A stretch of 64,000 nt of DNA from assembly GCA_035566895.1 (NCBI GenBank), contig DATMQA010000152.1:6751-70750 (forward strand), in the 5' to 3' direction. This DNA comes from DATMQA01 sp035566895 (lineage in GTDB: Bacteria > Verrucomicrobiota > Verrucomicrobiia > Limisphaerales > UBA8199). The notes under the pieces are model-generated. The model had not been told where the DNA came from and searched no databases. It was given only the letters and a program-made list of their open reading frames with translations. Positions 1 through 8,452 of this stretch are shown piece by piece (positions within the stretch are counted from its first letter, which is position 1; every line of letters begins with the position of its first letter). A program made the translations under genes and the position numbers.

Positions 1-2
1 CA

Positions 3-257
3 ACGAACCCCGCCAAAGCGGGCGGCAGTCTGCCTTTTGAAGAAGCTTTGAAGAAACTGGAAGCCATCGTGGAAACGATGGAGTCTGAAGAGTTGCCGCT
101 GGAGGCCTTGCTGGCCAAGTACGAAGAGGGCACGCAGATGGCCAGAATCTGCCAGGAAAAGCTGGCCGAGGCCGAAGTTAAAATTCAACAACTCGAAAAG
201 AACGCCGCGGGCGAAATGAAACTCAAACCCTTGACGCCTGCGGATTCAGAAGAATAG
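3..257 (+). CDS. xseB: Exodeoxyribonuclease VII small subunit (partial, 5' end outside window)
   Basis: Small subunit of exonuclease VII, which with XseA degrades single-stranded DNA to oligonucleotides in the cytoplasm. A TTG at 48 could be read as a start, but the frame is open to the window edge and the residues before it read LPFEEALKKLEAIVE, the conserved beginning of the XseB helical domain. The gene therefore starts upstream of base 1, and the N-terminal few residues are missing. The rest shows the usual helical hairpin with MARICQEKLAEAEVKIQQLE. It ends 72 bases before dxs; xseB beside dxs is a familiar bacterial arrangement. The family assignment is secure; only the true start is unknown. 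Confidence 0.9.
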   Translation, partial: TNPAKAGGSLPFEEALKKLEAIVETMESEELPLEALLAKYEEGTQMARICQEKLAEAEVKIQQLEKNAAGEMKLKPLTPADSEE

Positions 258-329
258 AATTATTGGACAAGAAAGTGCGAGCGTTGGCGTATCACTCCAG
301 TACTCCAACCCTCCATCACTCCCATCCCT

Positions 330-2318
330 ATGAGCCAGTATCTGGAAACGGTGGACAGCCCGGCGCAGGTTAAGAAACTGACCCCGGAGCAATTGCAGCG
401 GTTGGCCGAAGAAATCCGGCAGGAACTGATTAATACCCTGGCCAAAAACGGCGGCCATCTCGGGCCCAATCTCGGCGTGGTCGAACTGACCCTCGCGCTG
501 CATTGCGTCTTCAGCACCCCGAAAGACAAATTTGTCTGGGACGTCAGCCACCAGGTCTATGTCCATAAACTTTTGACCGGCCGCAAAAAGCGGTTCAGCA
601 CGATCCGCAGCACCGACGGTTTGAGCGGTTTTGCCCTGCGGAGTGAGAGCGAACACGACTGTTACGGGGCGGCGCACGCCGGCACGGCGTTGTCCGCCGC
701 CCTGGGCATCTGCGCCGCGCGGGACCAGCGGGGCACGGATGAGAACGTGGTCGCGATTTTCGGCGATGCCGCTTTGACCAACGGCATCTCTTTCGAAGCG
801 CTCAACAATATCTCGCAAACGACGAAACGCTTCATCGGCATTCTCAACGACAACGAATGGAGCATCGCCAAAAATGTCGGGGCCATCTCCAGCTACCTCA
901 ACAAGCTCATCACCCATCCCTCTTATAACAAGCTGGCGCGCGAGTTTCAGCGTTTCCTTCGGCGCCTCCCCAAAGGAGAGGTGGCCCTGAAACTGGCCCA
1001 CAAAGCCGAAGAAGGGTTCAAAGGCGCACTGGCGGACGTGGGTCTGCAGCCCAACCCCAGCCTGATGGAGGCGGATGGACGCGGCGGTTACGGCAACAGC
1101 CTCATTTTCGAGGAGATGGGTCTGCGCTACCTTGGCCCGATTGACGGGCACGACCTGCCGCTGCTCATCAGCACGCTGGAATTCGCCAAAACTTGCGATC
1201 ATCCCATCGTTATTCACATCCTTACCCAGAAAGGCAAGGGGTTCGAAGCCGCCCTCAAGAACCCCGAAAAATTCCATGGCCTTGGCCCCTACGATATTGC
1301 GACGGGCGCAACGCTTCCGGCCAAGCAAGGGACGCCGCCTAACTGGCAGGACGTGTTCGGCCAGGCGATGGTCAAGCTTTGCCAAAAGGATAACTCAGTG
1401 ATCGGCATTACCGCCGCTATGCCCAGCGGCACCAGTCTGAAAATCCTCGAGAAGGCCATGCCCGACCGCTATTACGACGTCGGTATCGCCGAAGAACACG
1501 CCGTTCTGTTCGCCTGCGGCATGGCGACGATGGGGTTCCATCCGGTTTGCGCCATTTACTCCACCTTTCTTCAGCGGGCCTACGATTGCATCGTTCATGA
1601 TGCCGCGCTTCAGGATTTACCCGTCATCTTTTGCATGGACCGCGCCGGCCTTTCCCCTCAGGATGGCCCGACCCATCACGGCTTGTTCGATATTGCCTAC
1701 CTGCGCCATGTTCCCAATTGCATTCTCATGGCCCCCAAGGACGAAGACGAGCTGGTGGACATGATGTTTACCGCCACCCACCAGCGCCATCCCACCTTCA
1801 TCCGCTACCCGCGCGGGCCCGCTGAAGGCGTGACCGTCAAGGACCAGCCCTGGCTGCTGGAGGTCGGCAAGGCCGAGATTGTCCAGAGCTTTGCCAACAA
1901 CGGTGGACGCAAGGTCGCGTTGTTCGCGCTTGGCAACATGATGCGGCTGGCGCGTCAGACGGCGGCAAAGCTGGCGGACGAGGGTTACGATATCGCCGTT
2001 ATCAGTCCGCGTTTTGTGAAACCGCTGGACACCGGCGTGCACGATTTCTTCGGGCGGGCGGCGGAGGTCATCGTCACGTTTGAAGACCACGCGCTGATGG
2101 GCGGCTACGGCAGCGCGGTGCTGGAATTCCTGAACGAGAAGCGGATTACGACGCCGGTGGTACAGGTCGGCTGGCCAGACCAGTTCATCGAGCACGGCAC
2201 TAATGTCGATGAGCTGCGCAAAAAATACGGCCTCACCGTGGAGAATACAGTTTCAAGAATCAGGGCCGAATTTGGGGGAGTATCCGCGCCGCCGGCCCAG
2301 TTAACGTCGGTCGCCTGA
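330..2318 (+). CDS. dxs: 1-deoxy-D-xylulose-5-phosphate synthase
   Basis: Thiamine-diphosphate enzyme that joins pyruvate and glyceraldehyde-3-phosphate to make DXP, the first step of the MEP isoprenoid pathway and a precursor of thiamine and pyridoxal. At 662 residues it is close to the usual length, with the transketolase-like TPP domain first, the pyrimidine-binding domain in the middle and the transketolase C-terminal domain last. Motifs seen are WDVSHQVYVHKLLTGR, FGDAALTNG, NDNEWSIAKNVG, DRAGLSPQDGPTHHG and GIAEEHAV. Several differ from the common forms as I recall them (DVGHQ, GDGA, AEQHAV), although the key aspartate, asparagine, histidine and glutamate are kept. The ATG start has no clear Shine-Dalgarno. 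It probably shares a transcript with xseB. Confidence 0.93.
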   Translation: MSQYLETVDSPAQVKKLTPEQLQRLAEEIRQELINTLAKNGGHLGPNLGVVELTLALHCVFSTPKDKFVWDVSHQVYVHKLLTGRKKRFSTIRSTDGLSGFALRSESEHDCYGAAHAGTALSAALGICAARDQRGTDENVVAIFGDAALTNGISFEALNNISQTTKRFIGILNDNEWSIAKNVGAISSYLNKLITHPSYNKLAREFQRFLRRLPKGEVALKLAHKAEEGFKGALADVGLQPNPSLMEADGRGGYGNSLIFEEMGLRYLGPIDGHDLPLLISTLEFAKTCDHPIVIHILTQKGKGFEAALKNPEKFHGLGPYDIATGATLPAKQGTPPNWQDVFGQAMVKLCQKDNSVIGITAAMPSGTSLKILEKAMPDRYYDVGIAEEHAVLFACGMATMGFHPVCAIYSTFLQRAYDCIVHDAALQDLPVIFCMDRAGLSPQDGPTHHGLFDIAYLRHVPNCILMAPKDEDELVDMMFTATHQRHPTFIRYPRGPAEGVTVKDQPWLLEVGKAEIVQSFANNGGRKVALFALGNMMRLARQTAAKLADEGYDIAVISPRFVKPLDTGVHDFFGRAAEVIVTFEDHALMGGYGSAVLEFLNEKRITTPVVQVGWPDQFIEHGTNVDELRKKYGLTVENTVSRIRAEFGGVSAPPAQLTSVA

Positions 2319-2431
2319 AGGCCGCTGAACAAAGCACGGACGAATTCTCGACGAAGACCCTAATCACGTTGTCGGGTCCTTTTTCTCGCTTTCGGCGTCT
2401 CGATGTTATCTCTGAATACTCGGGTAGATCG

Positions 2432-2458
2432 AAAATCAAAAATCAAAAATCAAAAATC
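2432..2458. repeat. Short tandem repeat, AAAAATC units
   Basis: Four direct copies of AAAAATC lie in the gap between dxs and icd, immediately before the icd start. They are in frame with icd and would encode a low-complexity KSKIKNQKSQ stretch if translation began at 2403. That is the main reason for preferring the later icd start. Confidence 0.7.
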
Positions 2459-2468
2459 GCAAGTTCCA

Positions 2469-3731
2469 ATGCCTTACAAAGACCTCACTCCGCCAACCGG
2501 CGACAAGATTTCTATCAGGAGCGGCAAACTCACTGTTCCTGAGCACCCCATTCTGCCTTTCATCCGCGGTGACGGCACGGGACCCGACATCTGGGCCGCC
2601 AGCCAGCGGGTCTTCGATGCCGCTGTCCAGAAGGCCTACGGCGGCAAGCGTAAAATCTCCTGGTTCGAGGTGTATGCCGGTGAAGCCGCCAAGAACAAAT
2701 TCGACAATTGGCTCCCGGACGACACCATTGAAGCTTTCAAGGAATACCTGGTCGGGATCAAAGGCCCGTTGACCACGCCCATCGGCGGGGGCATTCGTTC
2801 GCTCAATGTCGCGCTGCGTCAAATGCTCGACCTCTACGTCTGCCTCCGTCCCGTCCAATATTTCAAGGGCGTGCCTTCGCCGGTGAAACACCCGGAAAAA
2901 GTGGACATGATCATCTTCCGCGAGAACACCGAGGACATTTACGCCGGGATCGATTACCAGGCCGGGAGCCCCGAGGCGAAGAAGCTGTTGGAATTCATCG
3001 CGCGCGAACTGCCCGCCGCCCTCAAAAAGATCCGCTTCGGCAAGGAAGCAGCCGACCAGATCGGCATTGGTGTGAAACCGGTCAGCAAGCCGGGAACCGA
3101 GCGCCTTGTCCGCGCCGCCCTTGACTACGCCGTGCGGCAGAAGCGCAAGAGCCTCACGTTCGTCCATAAGGGCAACATCATGAAGTACACCGAAGGCGCC
3201 TTCCGCGATTGGGGTTATGAACTCGCCAAACGCGAATTCGGCGCCGTCGAGCTTGACGGCGGGCCCTGGTGCAAAACGCCGCAGGGCGTTCTCATCAAGG
3301 ACGCGATCGCCGACATTACCCTTCAGCAAGTGCTGACCCGGCCAGAGGACTTTGACGTGATCGCTACCTTGAACTTGAATGGCGATTACCTGAGCGACGC
3401 CCTCGCGGCTCAAGTTGGCGGCATTGGCATCGCTCCGGGCGGCAATATCAACTACGTCTCCGGCCACGCCATCTTCGAGGCCACCCATGGCACCGCGCCC
3501 AAATACGCCAACCAGGACAAAGTCAATCCTGGCAGCGTCGTTCTGAGCGGCGAAATGATGTTCCGCTATCTGGGCTGGCCGGAGGTCGCCGACCTAATCC
3601 TCAAAGGCCTCAACGGCGCCATCGGGTCAAAGCGGGTGACTTACGATTTCGCCCGTCAGATGGAAGGCGCGACCGAAATCAAGTGCTCGCAATTTGGGGA
3701 CAACATCATCGAGCATATGACTGGGGGCTGA
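2469..3731 (+). CDS. icd: Isocitrate dehydrogenase, NADP-dependent
   Basis: TCA-cycle enzyme that oxidises and decarboxylates isocitrate to 2-oxoglutarate. The 420 residues from the ATG at 2469 match the single-subunit-type bacterial enzyme: GDGTGPDIW near the N-terminus, the substrate loop GGGIRSLNVALRQ with the regulatory serine, FRENTEDIYAGID, and HGTAPKYANQDKVNPGS, whose Lys-Tyr pair is typical of NADP specificity. An open frame continues back to 2403, but those 22 residues come from an AT-rich microrepeat and are not family-like. The last 34 codons (3630-3731) are repeated in diverged form at 4551-4652, on the far side of the toxin-antitoxin pair. In E. coli the e14 element integrates in the equivalent part of icd. 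Confidence 0.95.
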   Translation: MPYKDLTPPTGDKISIRSGKLTVPEHPILPFIRGDGTGPDIWAASQRVFDAAVQKAYGGKRKISWFEVYAGEAAKNKFDNWLPDDTIEAFKEYLVGIKGPLTTPIGGGIRSLNVALRQMLDLYVCLRPVQYFKGVPSPVKHPEKVDMIIFRENTEDIYAGIDYQAGSPEAKKLLEFIARELPAALKKIRFGKEAADQIGIGVKPVSKPGTERLVRAALDYAVRQKRKSLTFVHKGNIMKYTEGAFRDWGYELAKREFGAVELDGGPWCKTPQGVLIKDAIADITLQQVLTRPEDFDVIATLNLNGDYLSDALAAQVGGIGIAPGGNINYVSGHAIFEATHGTAPKYANQDKVNPGSVVLSGEMMFRYLGWPEVADLILKGLNGAIGSKRVTYDFARQMEGATEIKCSQFGDNIIEHMTGG

Positions 3732-3832
3732 GAAACCGAACCATGGGGGCAAGAGCGTGCAACGAACCAGCCATTACTCGGACATGGCAGGCCACCAGTT
3801 GACCAGGGTGTGAAACATGTTAGACTAAGGTT

Positions 3833-4093
3833 GTGAAAACGATCACGATTCGAGATCTGCGGCAGCGCTGGCCGGAGGCGGAGGCGGCGTTGGAGGTCGA
3901 GGACGAAATCATCATCACGCGTGATTCCAAACCCGTGGCCAAACTCGTGCGCGTGCTCCAGCCCGAGACTAAGCGCTCGCGATGGAACCTCGAGGAGCAT
4001 CGCCGGTGGATAAAGAAAGTCTTTGGCGGCAAAGTTTTTCCCAGCAGTGATGAGCGACTGGACGCGGCGCGAGCGGACCGGAAGCTCGCGTAA
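3833..4093 (+). CDS. Phd/YefM-type antitoxin
   Basis: Antitoxin of a type II toxin-antitoxin pair, expected to neutralise the downstream PIN toxin and to repress the shared promoter. The 86-residue product has the family start MKTITIRDLRQRWPEAEAAL, followed by IIITRDSKPVAKLVR, the small beta-strand dimerisation and DNA-binding fold, and then a charged tail that would wrap the toxin. Translation starts at GTG. It is followed after 5 bases by the toxin gene, consistent with a two-gene operon. The pair sits between two copies of the icd 3' end. Confidence 0.88.
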   Translation: MKTITIRDLRQRWPEAEAALEVEDEIIITRDSKPVAKLVRVLQPETKRSRWNLEEHRRWIKKVFGGKVFPSSDERLDAARADRKLA

Positions 4094-4098
4094 GCCTG

Positions 4099-4533
4099 AT
4101 GATCTATGCGGACACAAGTTGCCTGCTCAAGGTGCTTCGTCCGGAGCCGTTGAGCGAAGCAGTTTGGGAGGCAATCCACGAGGAGCCCTTGGTCGTCGTC
4201 TCGGTGCTCGCGGAATTGGAGACGTTAGTGCAATTGAAAGCCGGCTGGACTGGAGGAACGCTGACCCGAAACCAATGGCGCCAGGCCGAGGCGCGCTTGG
4301 GCATTCTGAAGAACCACCCGCCCTTCGAGTTTCGCGCTTTGCCGGCGGCCTTATTCCAAACGGCCCTCCGCCAGCACCGGAATTCCGGCGACAAACATTG
4401 CCGCTCCCTGGACCGGTTGCACCTGGCGGGGATGGAAGAATTGAAGCTTTCACGCCTGATGACTCACGATCAACAACAGGCCAAAGCGGCCACAGAAGCC
4501 GGCTTCCAGGTCGTTCGCCCCGGGCAGGCTTGA
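4099..4533 (+). CDS. PIN-domain toxin (VapC-like ribonuclease)
   Basis: Predicted Mg-dependent ribonuclease toxin of 144 residues. It begins MIYADTSCLLKVL, placing the first acidic PIN residue at Asp5. VSVLAELETL supplies the second acidic position, SLDRLHLAGMEEL the third, and LMTHDQQQAKAA the fourth, near the C-terminus. The order and spacing match complete VapC toxins, so it looks intact. Its target (often tRNA or rRNA in the family) cannot be inferred. It is cotranscribed with the antitoxin and is followed within 20 bases by the icd-tail relic. Confidence 0.88.
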   Translation: MIYADTSCLLKVLRPEPLSEAVWEAIHEEPLVVVSVLAELETLVQLKAGWTGGTLTRNQWRQAEARLGILKNHPPFEFRALPAALFQTALRQHRNSGDKHCRSLDRLHLAGMEELKLSRLMTHDQQQAKAATEAGFQVVRPGQA

Positions 4534-4550
4534 GCGGTGCCACCACCTAA

Positions 4551-4652
4551 AAAGGCGTGACTTACGATTTCGCCCGCCGGATGGAAGGCGCCAACGAAAT
4601 CAAGTGCTCGCAGCTTGGAGACAATATCATCGAGCATATGACCGGGGGTTAA
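4551..4652 (+). pseudogene. Relic of an icd 3' end (last 34 codons)
   Basis: This 102-base stretch aligns codon for codon with icd bases 3630-3731 and ends in its own stop. I count 14 base differences; eight are silent third-position changes and one exchanges TGA for TAA. The remnant encodes KGVTYDFARRMEG onward with only a few amino-acid changes. That pattern implies divergence while under coding selection, so it is better explained as the displaced 3' end of a related icd than as a recent local duplication. It has no start and no upstream reading frame. Confidence 0.85.
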
Positions 4653-4687
4653 GAGGTGCTTTTGAAAGTGTTGGGCGAGCGCCCACC

Positions 4688-4714
4688 GTAGCGCAGAGCT
4701 GTAATCTGCGCTAC
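4688..4714. repeat. Short palindrome, GTAGCGCAGA...TCTGCGCTAC
   Basis: Two 10-base arms are exactly complementary around a 7-base loop. The arms are the same sequence as the outer arms of the larger palindrome at 8261-8394, so both appear to belong to one dispersed repeat family. It lies in the gap between the icd relic and the 3' end of the convergent ABC permease gene and could act as a bidirectional stem-loop. Confidence 0.7.
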
Positions 4715-4766
4715 TTCACCGACGAAGTGGCTAAGACGCGCAGGACTGTTGCTGTTCAGTGCTTTT

Positions 4767-7073
4767 CTATTTATTGGGTTCTGCGCCGGGGATGGCAAGA
4801 AGGGGCAACTTCCCAGGGTTCGATGAGTTAGGTTTGGGCGGCACCGAAACCGTGTATCCGAATTCATACTGCCTTCCGTTTGGAAACAGGATGGATGCTT
4901 GGAAATAGGCAAGCCATACTTGCTGCGCGGCGCCACTATAGCCATTTCCGACAGGACGGAGGGTGATCACTGTATCTCTGAGCCAGGCCTCAGTCACCGG
5001 GGAGAGGACCGTGGTCTGCTGCTTTAGTTCGGCCAGTGTTACTACGCGGGGTTTGCCATCGTTCCATAGCGATTCCTTGGCAGAAAAGTGGCACAGCGCC
5101 GCTTGCAGCGCCGTCGCTGGTTGCGAGCGACCCAATCCCTCTGCCGATGCCATGAAATCGCTGTCCCAGAACGCGCAGCAAAGAGTAATGACACCCAGTA
5201 GAAACGAGTATTTGACCACGGTCTCCCGTCGCCGCTCCGCGCGCCGGAACAGAGCCAGGCTCTGGCCCAGCAGGAGCGCGATCGCCGCCACTCCCACGAG
5301 GAAAGTTCCGAGTAATACCCAGCCAGCGGCCTTGGTGGCAGCGATCGACGGTGGTAATTGGCAATGCACCATGATACTGGTCAGCAGCCCTGTTTGCAAA
5401 CCACCGTCTGCTCCCGGAAGCTCCGCTGCACCCCAGATGCCAAGCGCGACACACCCTGCACCGACCGCCAGCGCTGCCATGGTCGTTAACGCTGCTCGGA
5501 TGACATTGCCGACGATCGTGCTGGCCCCGAAACTGACCAGTATTGTCGGCCAGGCTACCAGCATCAGGCCCGCCATTGTCTCGGCTTGCGGGACCTTGGA
5601 AATTTGCTCCGTTGGACCGGTTGCCAGCGCCACCAAAATCATCAGGCAAGGCAGCACCACCCCCAGCGCCAATCCGGTGACGTTTGCCACCCCGAGCTTC
5701 ACGAACCACAGCCGCCGAGCAGAGACCGGCAGCGTAAGCTGCCATGCCGCCACTCCCAGCGTTTTCTCATCTCCCAGCGAAACGCACCCGGCGAGGATAA
5801 GCGCCAGGGGAACATAGAACATCGGCAACAACTCCAGGAAATGGTTGTAGCCTTGCTCCGGCCAAATCAGATACAGCACCAATCCCACAGCCCAACACAC
5901 CAAAAACATCGCCGCGCTCAGGAACACCGGCTTTTGTAACCGCACCTCCTTCCGCAACAGGTTAAGAAAATTGCTGTGGGGCCGACACACCAGCCATCTC
6001 GACCACCACCAGCTGCGCACCTCCGCTGCGGAAAGCTCGACGCCCTCTCCGAAGACCGCATCCCGCAACTCCATCCGGGCGAACTTGCGCCAGCCAAGCC
6101 AGAGAAACAGGCCGGAGTAAACCAACGCACCGGCACCAAGGGCCACGGCAGCTAAAGGTCCGGTGTCATCGTCTAAGCTGTGCGGTTTCCCAACGCCGCA
6201 GACTTTTGAGACGCCAAAGACCAGGACCATCCCGGCCAGCACCTGGCTGGCGACACAAAAAACCAGCCCGCCAATCGTCGAGCGCGCCGTTAGGGTCCAA
6301 AAGCCCGCCGAGCAGACGGTAACGAACACGAACATGAACATGTACTCGAAGGGCATGTCCGGGGAATTCGAAATTGTGCCGTGATCCAACGCCACCAACC
6401 CACGGCCCAGGCAAAGAACCAGGGTGATTACACCTGCGGCCAGGGCGAACGCGCGCAGCTTGCCTTTCCAGAACCGGCGGCCGAACCACAGAAAGGAGAA
6501 TGCGTAAAGCGTGAGGAACCCCCAAATCTCAGGTTTATGCTCCTGCAGGATGATCGCAACTTGAAGAGGCGAGTGCTCGTACAGCTTTCTCAGGCCGAAA
6601 ATGAATCCGCCGAACACCAGAACCTGGTTTAGAATGCCGCAGGCAATCCCAACTGCCACGGAACGCGTAATCGAGATCCAAAGACCCGACGAGGTAACGG
6701 TAGCCAACAAGCCGAGCCCAAGAAAGAGCAGATCCCAAAAGCCGAAATGCTCCTGCCATAACCAGGTGCCGCAGTTGAGCGCCAACACCAGACCGCCCCC
6801 GAACGCCAGGACAAAAAACTTCTCGCGCCAAAGCCGGGAACGTTCGATGGGCTGGCTTAGCAGCAGCGGCAATGTGCGCTGTTGAAATTCAGACCCGAAG
6901 GAGAGCGCTGCCAGCAAAGCGACGGAAGTGCACAGGGTGACGGCGCGAACGCCGGCCGCGAACTCGCCAGAAGAGTACAACGCCGCCAGGCTCGCCACCA
7001 CCGCAATGCACCAGGGCCAGAACAGCGGACGCGCCTCTTTGAGCAACCTGGGAGCCAACCATGTTCGCGTCAT
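4767..7073 (-). CDS. ABC transporter permease, large multi-span membrane protein
   Basis: Membrane component of an ABC exporter, expected to work with the ATPase encoded just upstream. From the ATG at 7073 it is 768 residues with many hydrophobic spans in two halves. Each half starts with a charged, LLRKE-like cytoplasmic segment (MTRTWLAPRLLKEARPLFWP and FLNLLRKEVRLQKPVFLS), as in ABC-2 permeases that carry two membrane domains in one chain. The C-terminal 110 residues are soluble and contain WLRDTVITLRPVG. The open frame continues back to 7271, but that part covers a 33-bp inverted repeat, and a good GGGAGGG Shine-Dalgarno precedes 7073. Substrate unknown. Confidence 0.82.
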   Translation of the reverse strand: MTRTWLAPRLLKEARPLFWPWCIAVVASLAALYSSGEFAAGVRAVTLCTSVALLAALSFGSEFQQRTLPLLLSQPIERSRLWREKFFVLAFGGGLVLALNCGTWLWQEHFGFWDLLFLGLGLLATVTSSGLWISITRSVAVGIACGILNQVLVFGGFIFGLRKLYEHSPLQVAIILQEHKPEIWGFLTLYAFSFLWFGRRFWKGKLRAFALAAGVITLVLCLGRGLVALDHGTISNSPDMPFEYMFMFVFVTVCSAGFWTLTARSTIGGLVFCVASQVLAGMVLVFGVSKVCGVGKPHSLDDDTGPLAAVALGAGALVYSGLFLWLGWRKFARMELRDAVFGEGVELSAAEVRSWWWSRWLVCRPHSNFLNLLRKEVRLQKPVFLSAAMFLVCWAVGLVLYLIWPEQGYNHFLELLPMFYVPLALILAGCVSLGDEKTLGVAAWQLTLPVSARRLWFVKLGVANVTGLALGVVLPCLMILVALATGPTEQISKVPQAETMAGLMLVAWPTILVSFGASTIVGNVIRAALTTMAALAVGAGCVALGIWGAAELPGADGGLQTGLLTSIMVHCQLPPSIAATKAAGWVLLGTFLVGVAAIALLLGQSLALFRRAERRRETVVKYSFLLGVITLCCAFWDSDFMASAEGLGRSQPATALQAALCHFSAKESLWNDGKPRVVTLAELKQQTTVLSPVTEAWLRDTVITLRPVGNGYSGAAQQVWLAYFQASILFPNGRQYEFGYTVSVPPKPNSSNPGKLPLLAIPGAEPNK

Positions 7074-7134
7074 AAACCAACCCTCCCGGCGGCGAAGAAT
7101 TTGAGAGCACTGAGTACGGACCTGCGAACGAAGT

Positions 7135-7241
7135 CGCGAAGCGTTTGGGGTGCGTGCGCTCGGCGCCACTCCTGGTTGGTCGTTGCGGCTGAGTCGATTA
7201 ACGAAAGCGGCGCCGAGCGCACGCACCCCAAACGCTTCGCG
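7135..7241. repeat. Perfect 33-bp inverted repeat with 41-base loop
   Basis: The arms at 7135-7167 and 7209-7241 are exact reverse complements over 33 bases and contain TTTGGGGTGCGTGCGCTCGG. The element fills the gap between the ABC ATPase and permease genes and would be transcribed with them, forming a very stable stem. No transposase is present and I could not identify a target-site duplication. It may be a non-autonomous palindromic element or an intra-operon attenuating or processing structure. Confidence 0.85.
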
Positions 7242-7308
7242 TGATCTGGCTGTGGCTCCGCCGTGCTGCATCTATCGCGTCTCTGCGATTTAATTGTTCT
7301 GTCCTGCT

Positions 7309-8199
7309 TCATTTCAACGTCGCCACAAACACCTCTTCCAGCGTCAACGCTTCGGACGTGAGCGATTCCGGCCCCAGACCCCGCAGTTGCTCCAGAATCG
7401 CCGGGCCACCCCCGTTGGCGATAATTTCCAATTCCCGTCCGTCTCGCCGCGTGTGCAGCGCCCCGGGAAACTCCACCGTCGGCGCCGGTTGTGGAAACCG
7501 CGCCCGGATTTTCTGATACCGTTCCCGCGCCTCGTCCGCCCCGAGCGCCAGGACATTGCGTCCGCGGTCCATAATCGTGAACTCGTCGATCAAACCTTCG
7601 AATTCGGTAATCAGATGCGTCGAAACCAAGATTGTGCGTTTGCCCGGGTCACTCTCCTGGTACGCGCCGATGACGGTTTCGATAAACTCGCGCCGCACGA
7701 TAGGATCCAGACCCGAGGTGGGCTCATCCAGCAGCAGCAGCTCGGGTTCCGGGCAGATCGCGGCGACCAGAGCGACCTGCGTCCGCTGGCCCTTAGAGAG
7801 CGCGCCGGTGCGCTGGCCGGAATCGAGCCGAAATCGCTCCAGCAGATTGCGTTCGGTATCAAGGTTCCAATGCGAACGGAACGATGCGAGGTAATCGAGT
7901 GTTTCCCTCACCGTCATCCACGGATAAAACGCAACGTAGTCCGGCACGTACGCCAGCCGGCGTTTCACCTCGACTTCGCTTTTTCCCGGGTCAAGTCCGA
8001 AAACCCGAACCGTGCCTCCGCGCGGCCGCAGCAGGTTCAGCAGGCATTTGATCGTGGTCGTCTTGCCTGCGCCGTTACGGCCAAACAGGCCGTAGCAGCG
8101 TCCGGCGCACACGGTGAGATTGAAGTCGTGGACGGCCTCGCCCCGGCTGTAGGCGTAAGTCAGGCCTTTGATTTCGATAACGGGCGTGGATTCGTTCAT
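7309..8199 (-). CDS. ABC transporter ATP-binding protein
   Basis: Cytoplasmic ATPase of 296 residues that would power the neighbouring permease. It has Walker A GRNGAGKTTTIKC near residue 40, a Q-loop region with YVPDYVAFYPWMTVRE, the signature ALSKGQRTQVAL, Walker B LLLLDEPTSGLDP, and the H-loop ILVSTH. The C-terminal 80 residues are the divergent extension common in multidrug- or bacitracin-type exporters. It lies in line with a YtrA-like GntR regulator upstream and the permease downstream, the usual order for regulated export operons. Confidence 0.92.
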   Translation of the reverse strand: MNESTPVIEIKGLTYAYSRGEAVHDFNLTVCAGRCYGLFGRNGAGKTTTIKCLLNLLRPRGGTVRVFGLDPGKSEVEVKRRLAYVPDYVAFYPWMTVRETLDYLASFRSHWNLDTERNLLERFRLDSGQRTGALSKGQRTQVALVAAICPEPELLLLDEPTSGLDPIVRREFIETVIGAYQESDPGKRTILVSTHLITEFEGLIDEFTIMDRGRNVLALGADEARERYQKIRARFPQPAPTVEFPGALHTRRDGRELEIIANGGGPAILEQLRGLGPESLTSEALTLEEVFVATLK

Positions 8200-8260
8200 T
8201 GGTTGCTTCCCCGTCTAATGGTTGCCGACCCGGTTTGCTGACGACGCAGGGCGAAGATTT

Positions 8261-8394
8261 GTAGCGCAGATTTCCAATCTGCTGTATCGCGGATTTCCAA
8301 TCCGCCAGCCGTCGGTTTTGCCCGGCGTCATACTGCTTGGGTGTGGCCTGCCGATTGAAAATCGGCGATACAGCAGATTGGAAATCTGCGCTAC
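8261..8394. repeat. Perfect 30-bp inverted repeat with nested hairpins
   Basis: The outer arms at 8261-8290 and 8365-8394 are exact reverse complements. Inside lie further small hairpins, GGATT-TCC-AATCC at 8291-8303 and CCGATT-GAA-AATCGG near 8351-8365, and each outer arm can also fold on itself (GCAGATT-TCC-AATCTGC). The whole can adopt a cloverleaf or cruciform shape. It lies between the GntR gene and the ATPase gene of the same operon. A minimal form of the same outer arm is found at 4688-4714. Confidence 0.88.
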
Positions 8395-8452
8395 TCTGAG
8401 TGCGGCGTTGTCACGCTGAGGACAGACGCACCCTGGCTCTCGCAGCCTGGAA

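Noticed and set aside
246..1385. 379-codon open frame on the minus strand
   Set aside because: Lies wholly opposite dxs, a clear family member; the product is rich in Arg, Gly and Ala without any motif, as expected of a shadow frame in GC-rich DNA.
2403..2468. Earlier ATG for icd
   Set aside because: The added residues come from an AAAAATC microrepeat and do not resemble isocitrate dehydrogenase N-termini.
7074..7271. Longer N-terminus for the ABC permease
   Set aside because: It would translate a perfect inverted repeat; a good Shine-Dalgarno precedes the later ATG at 7073.
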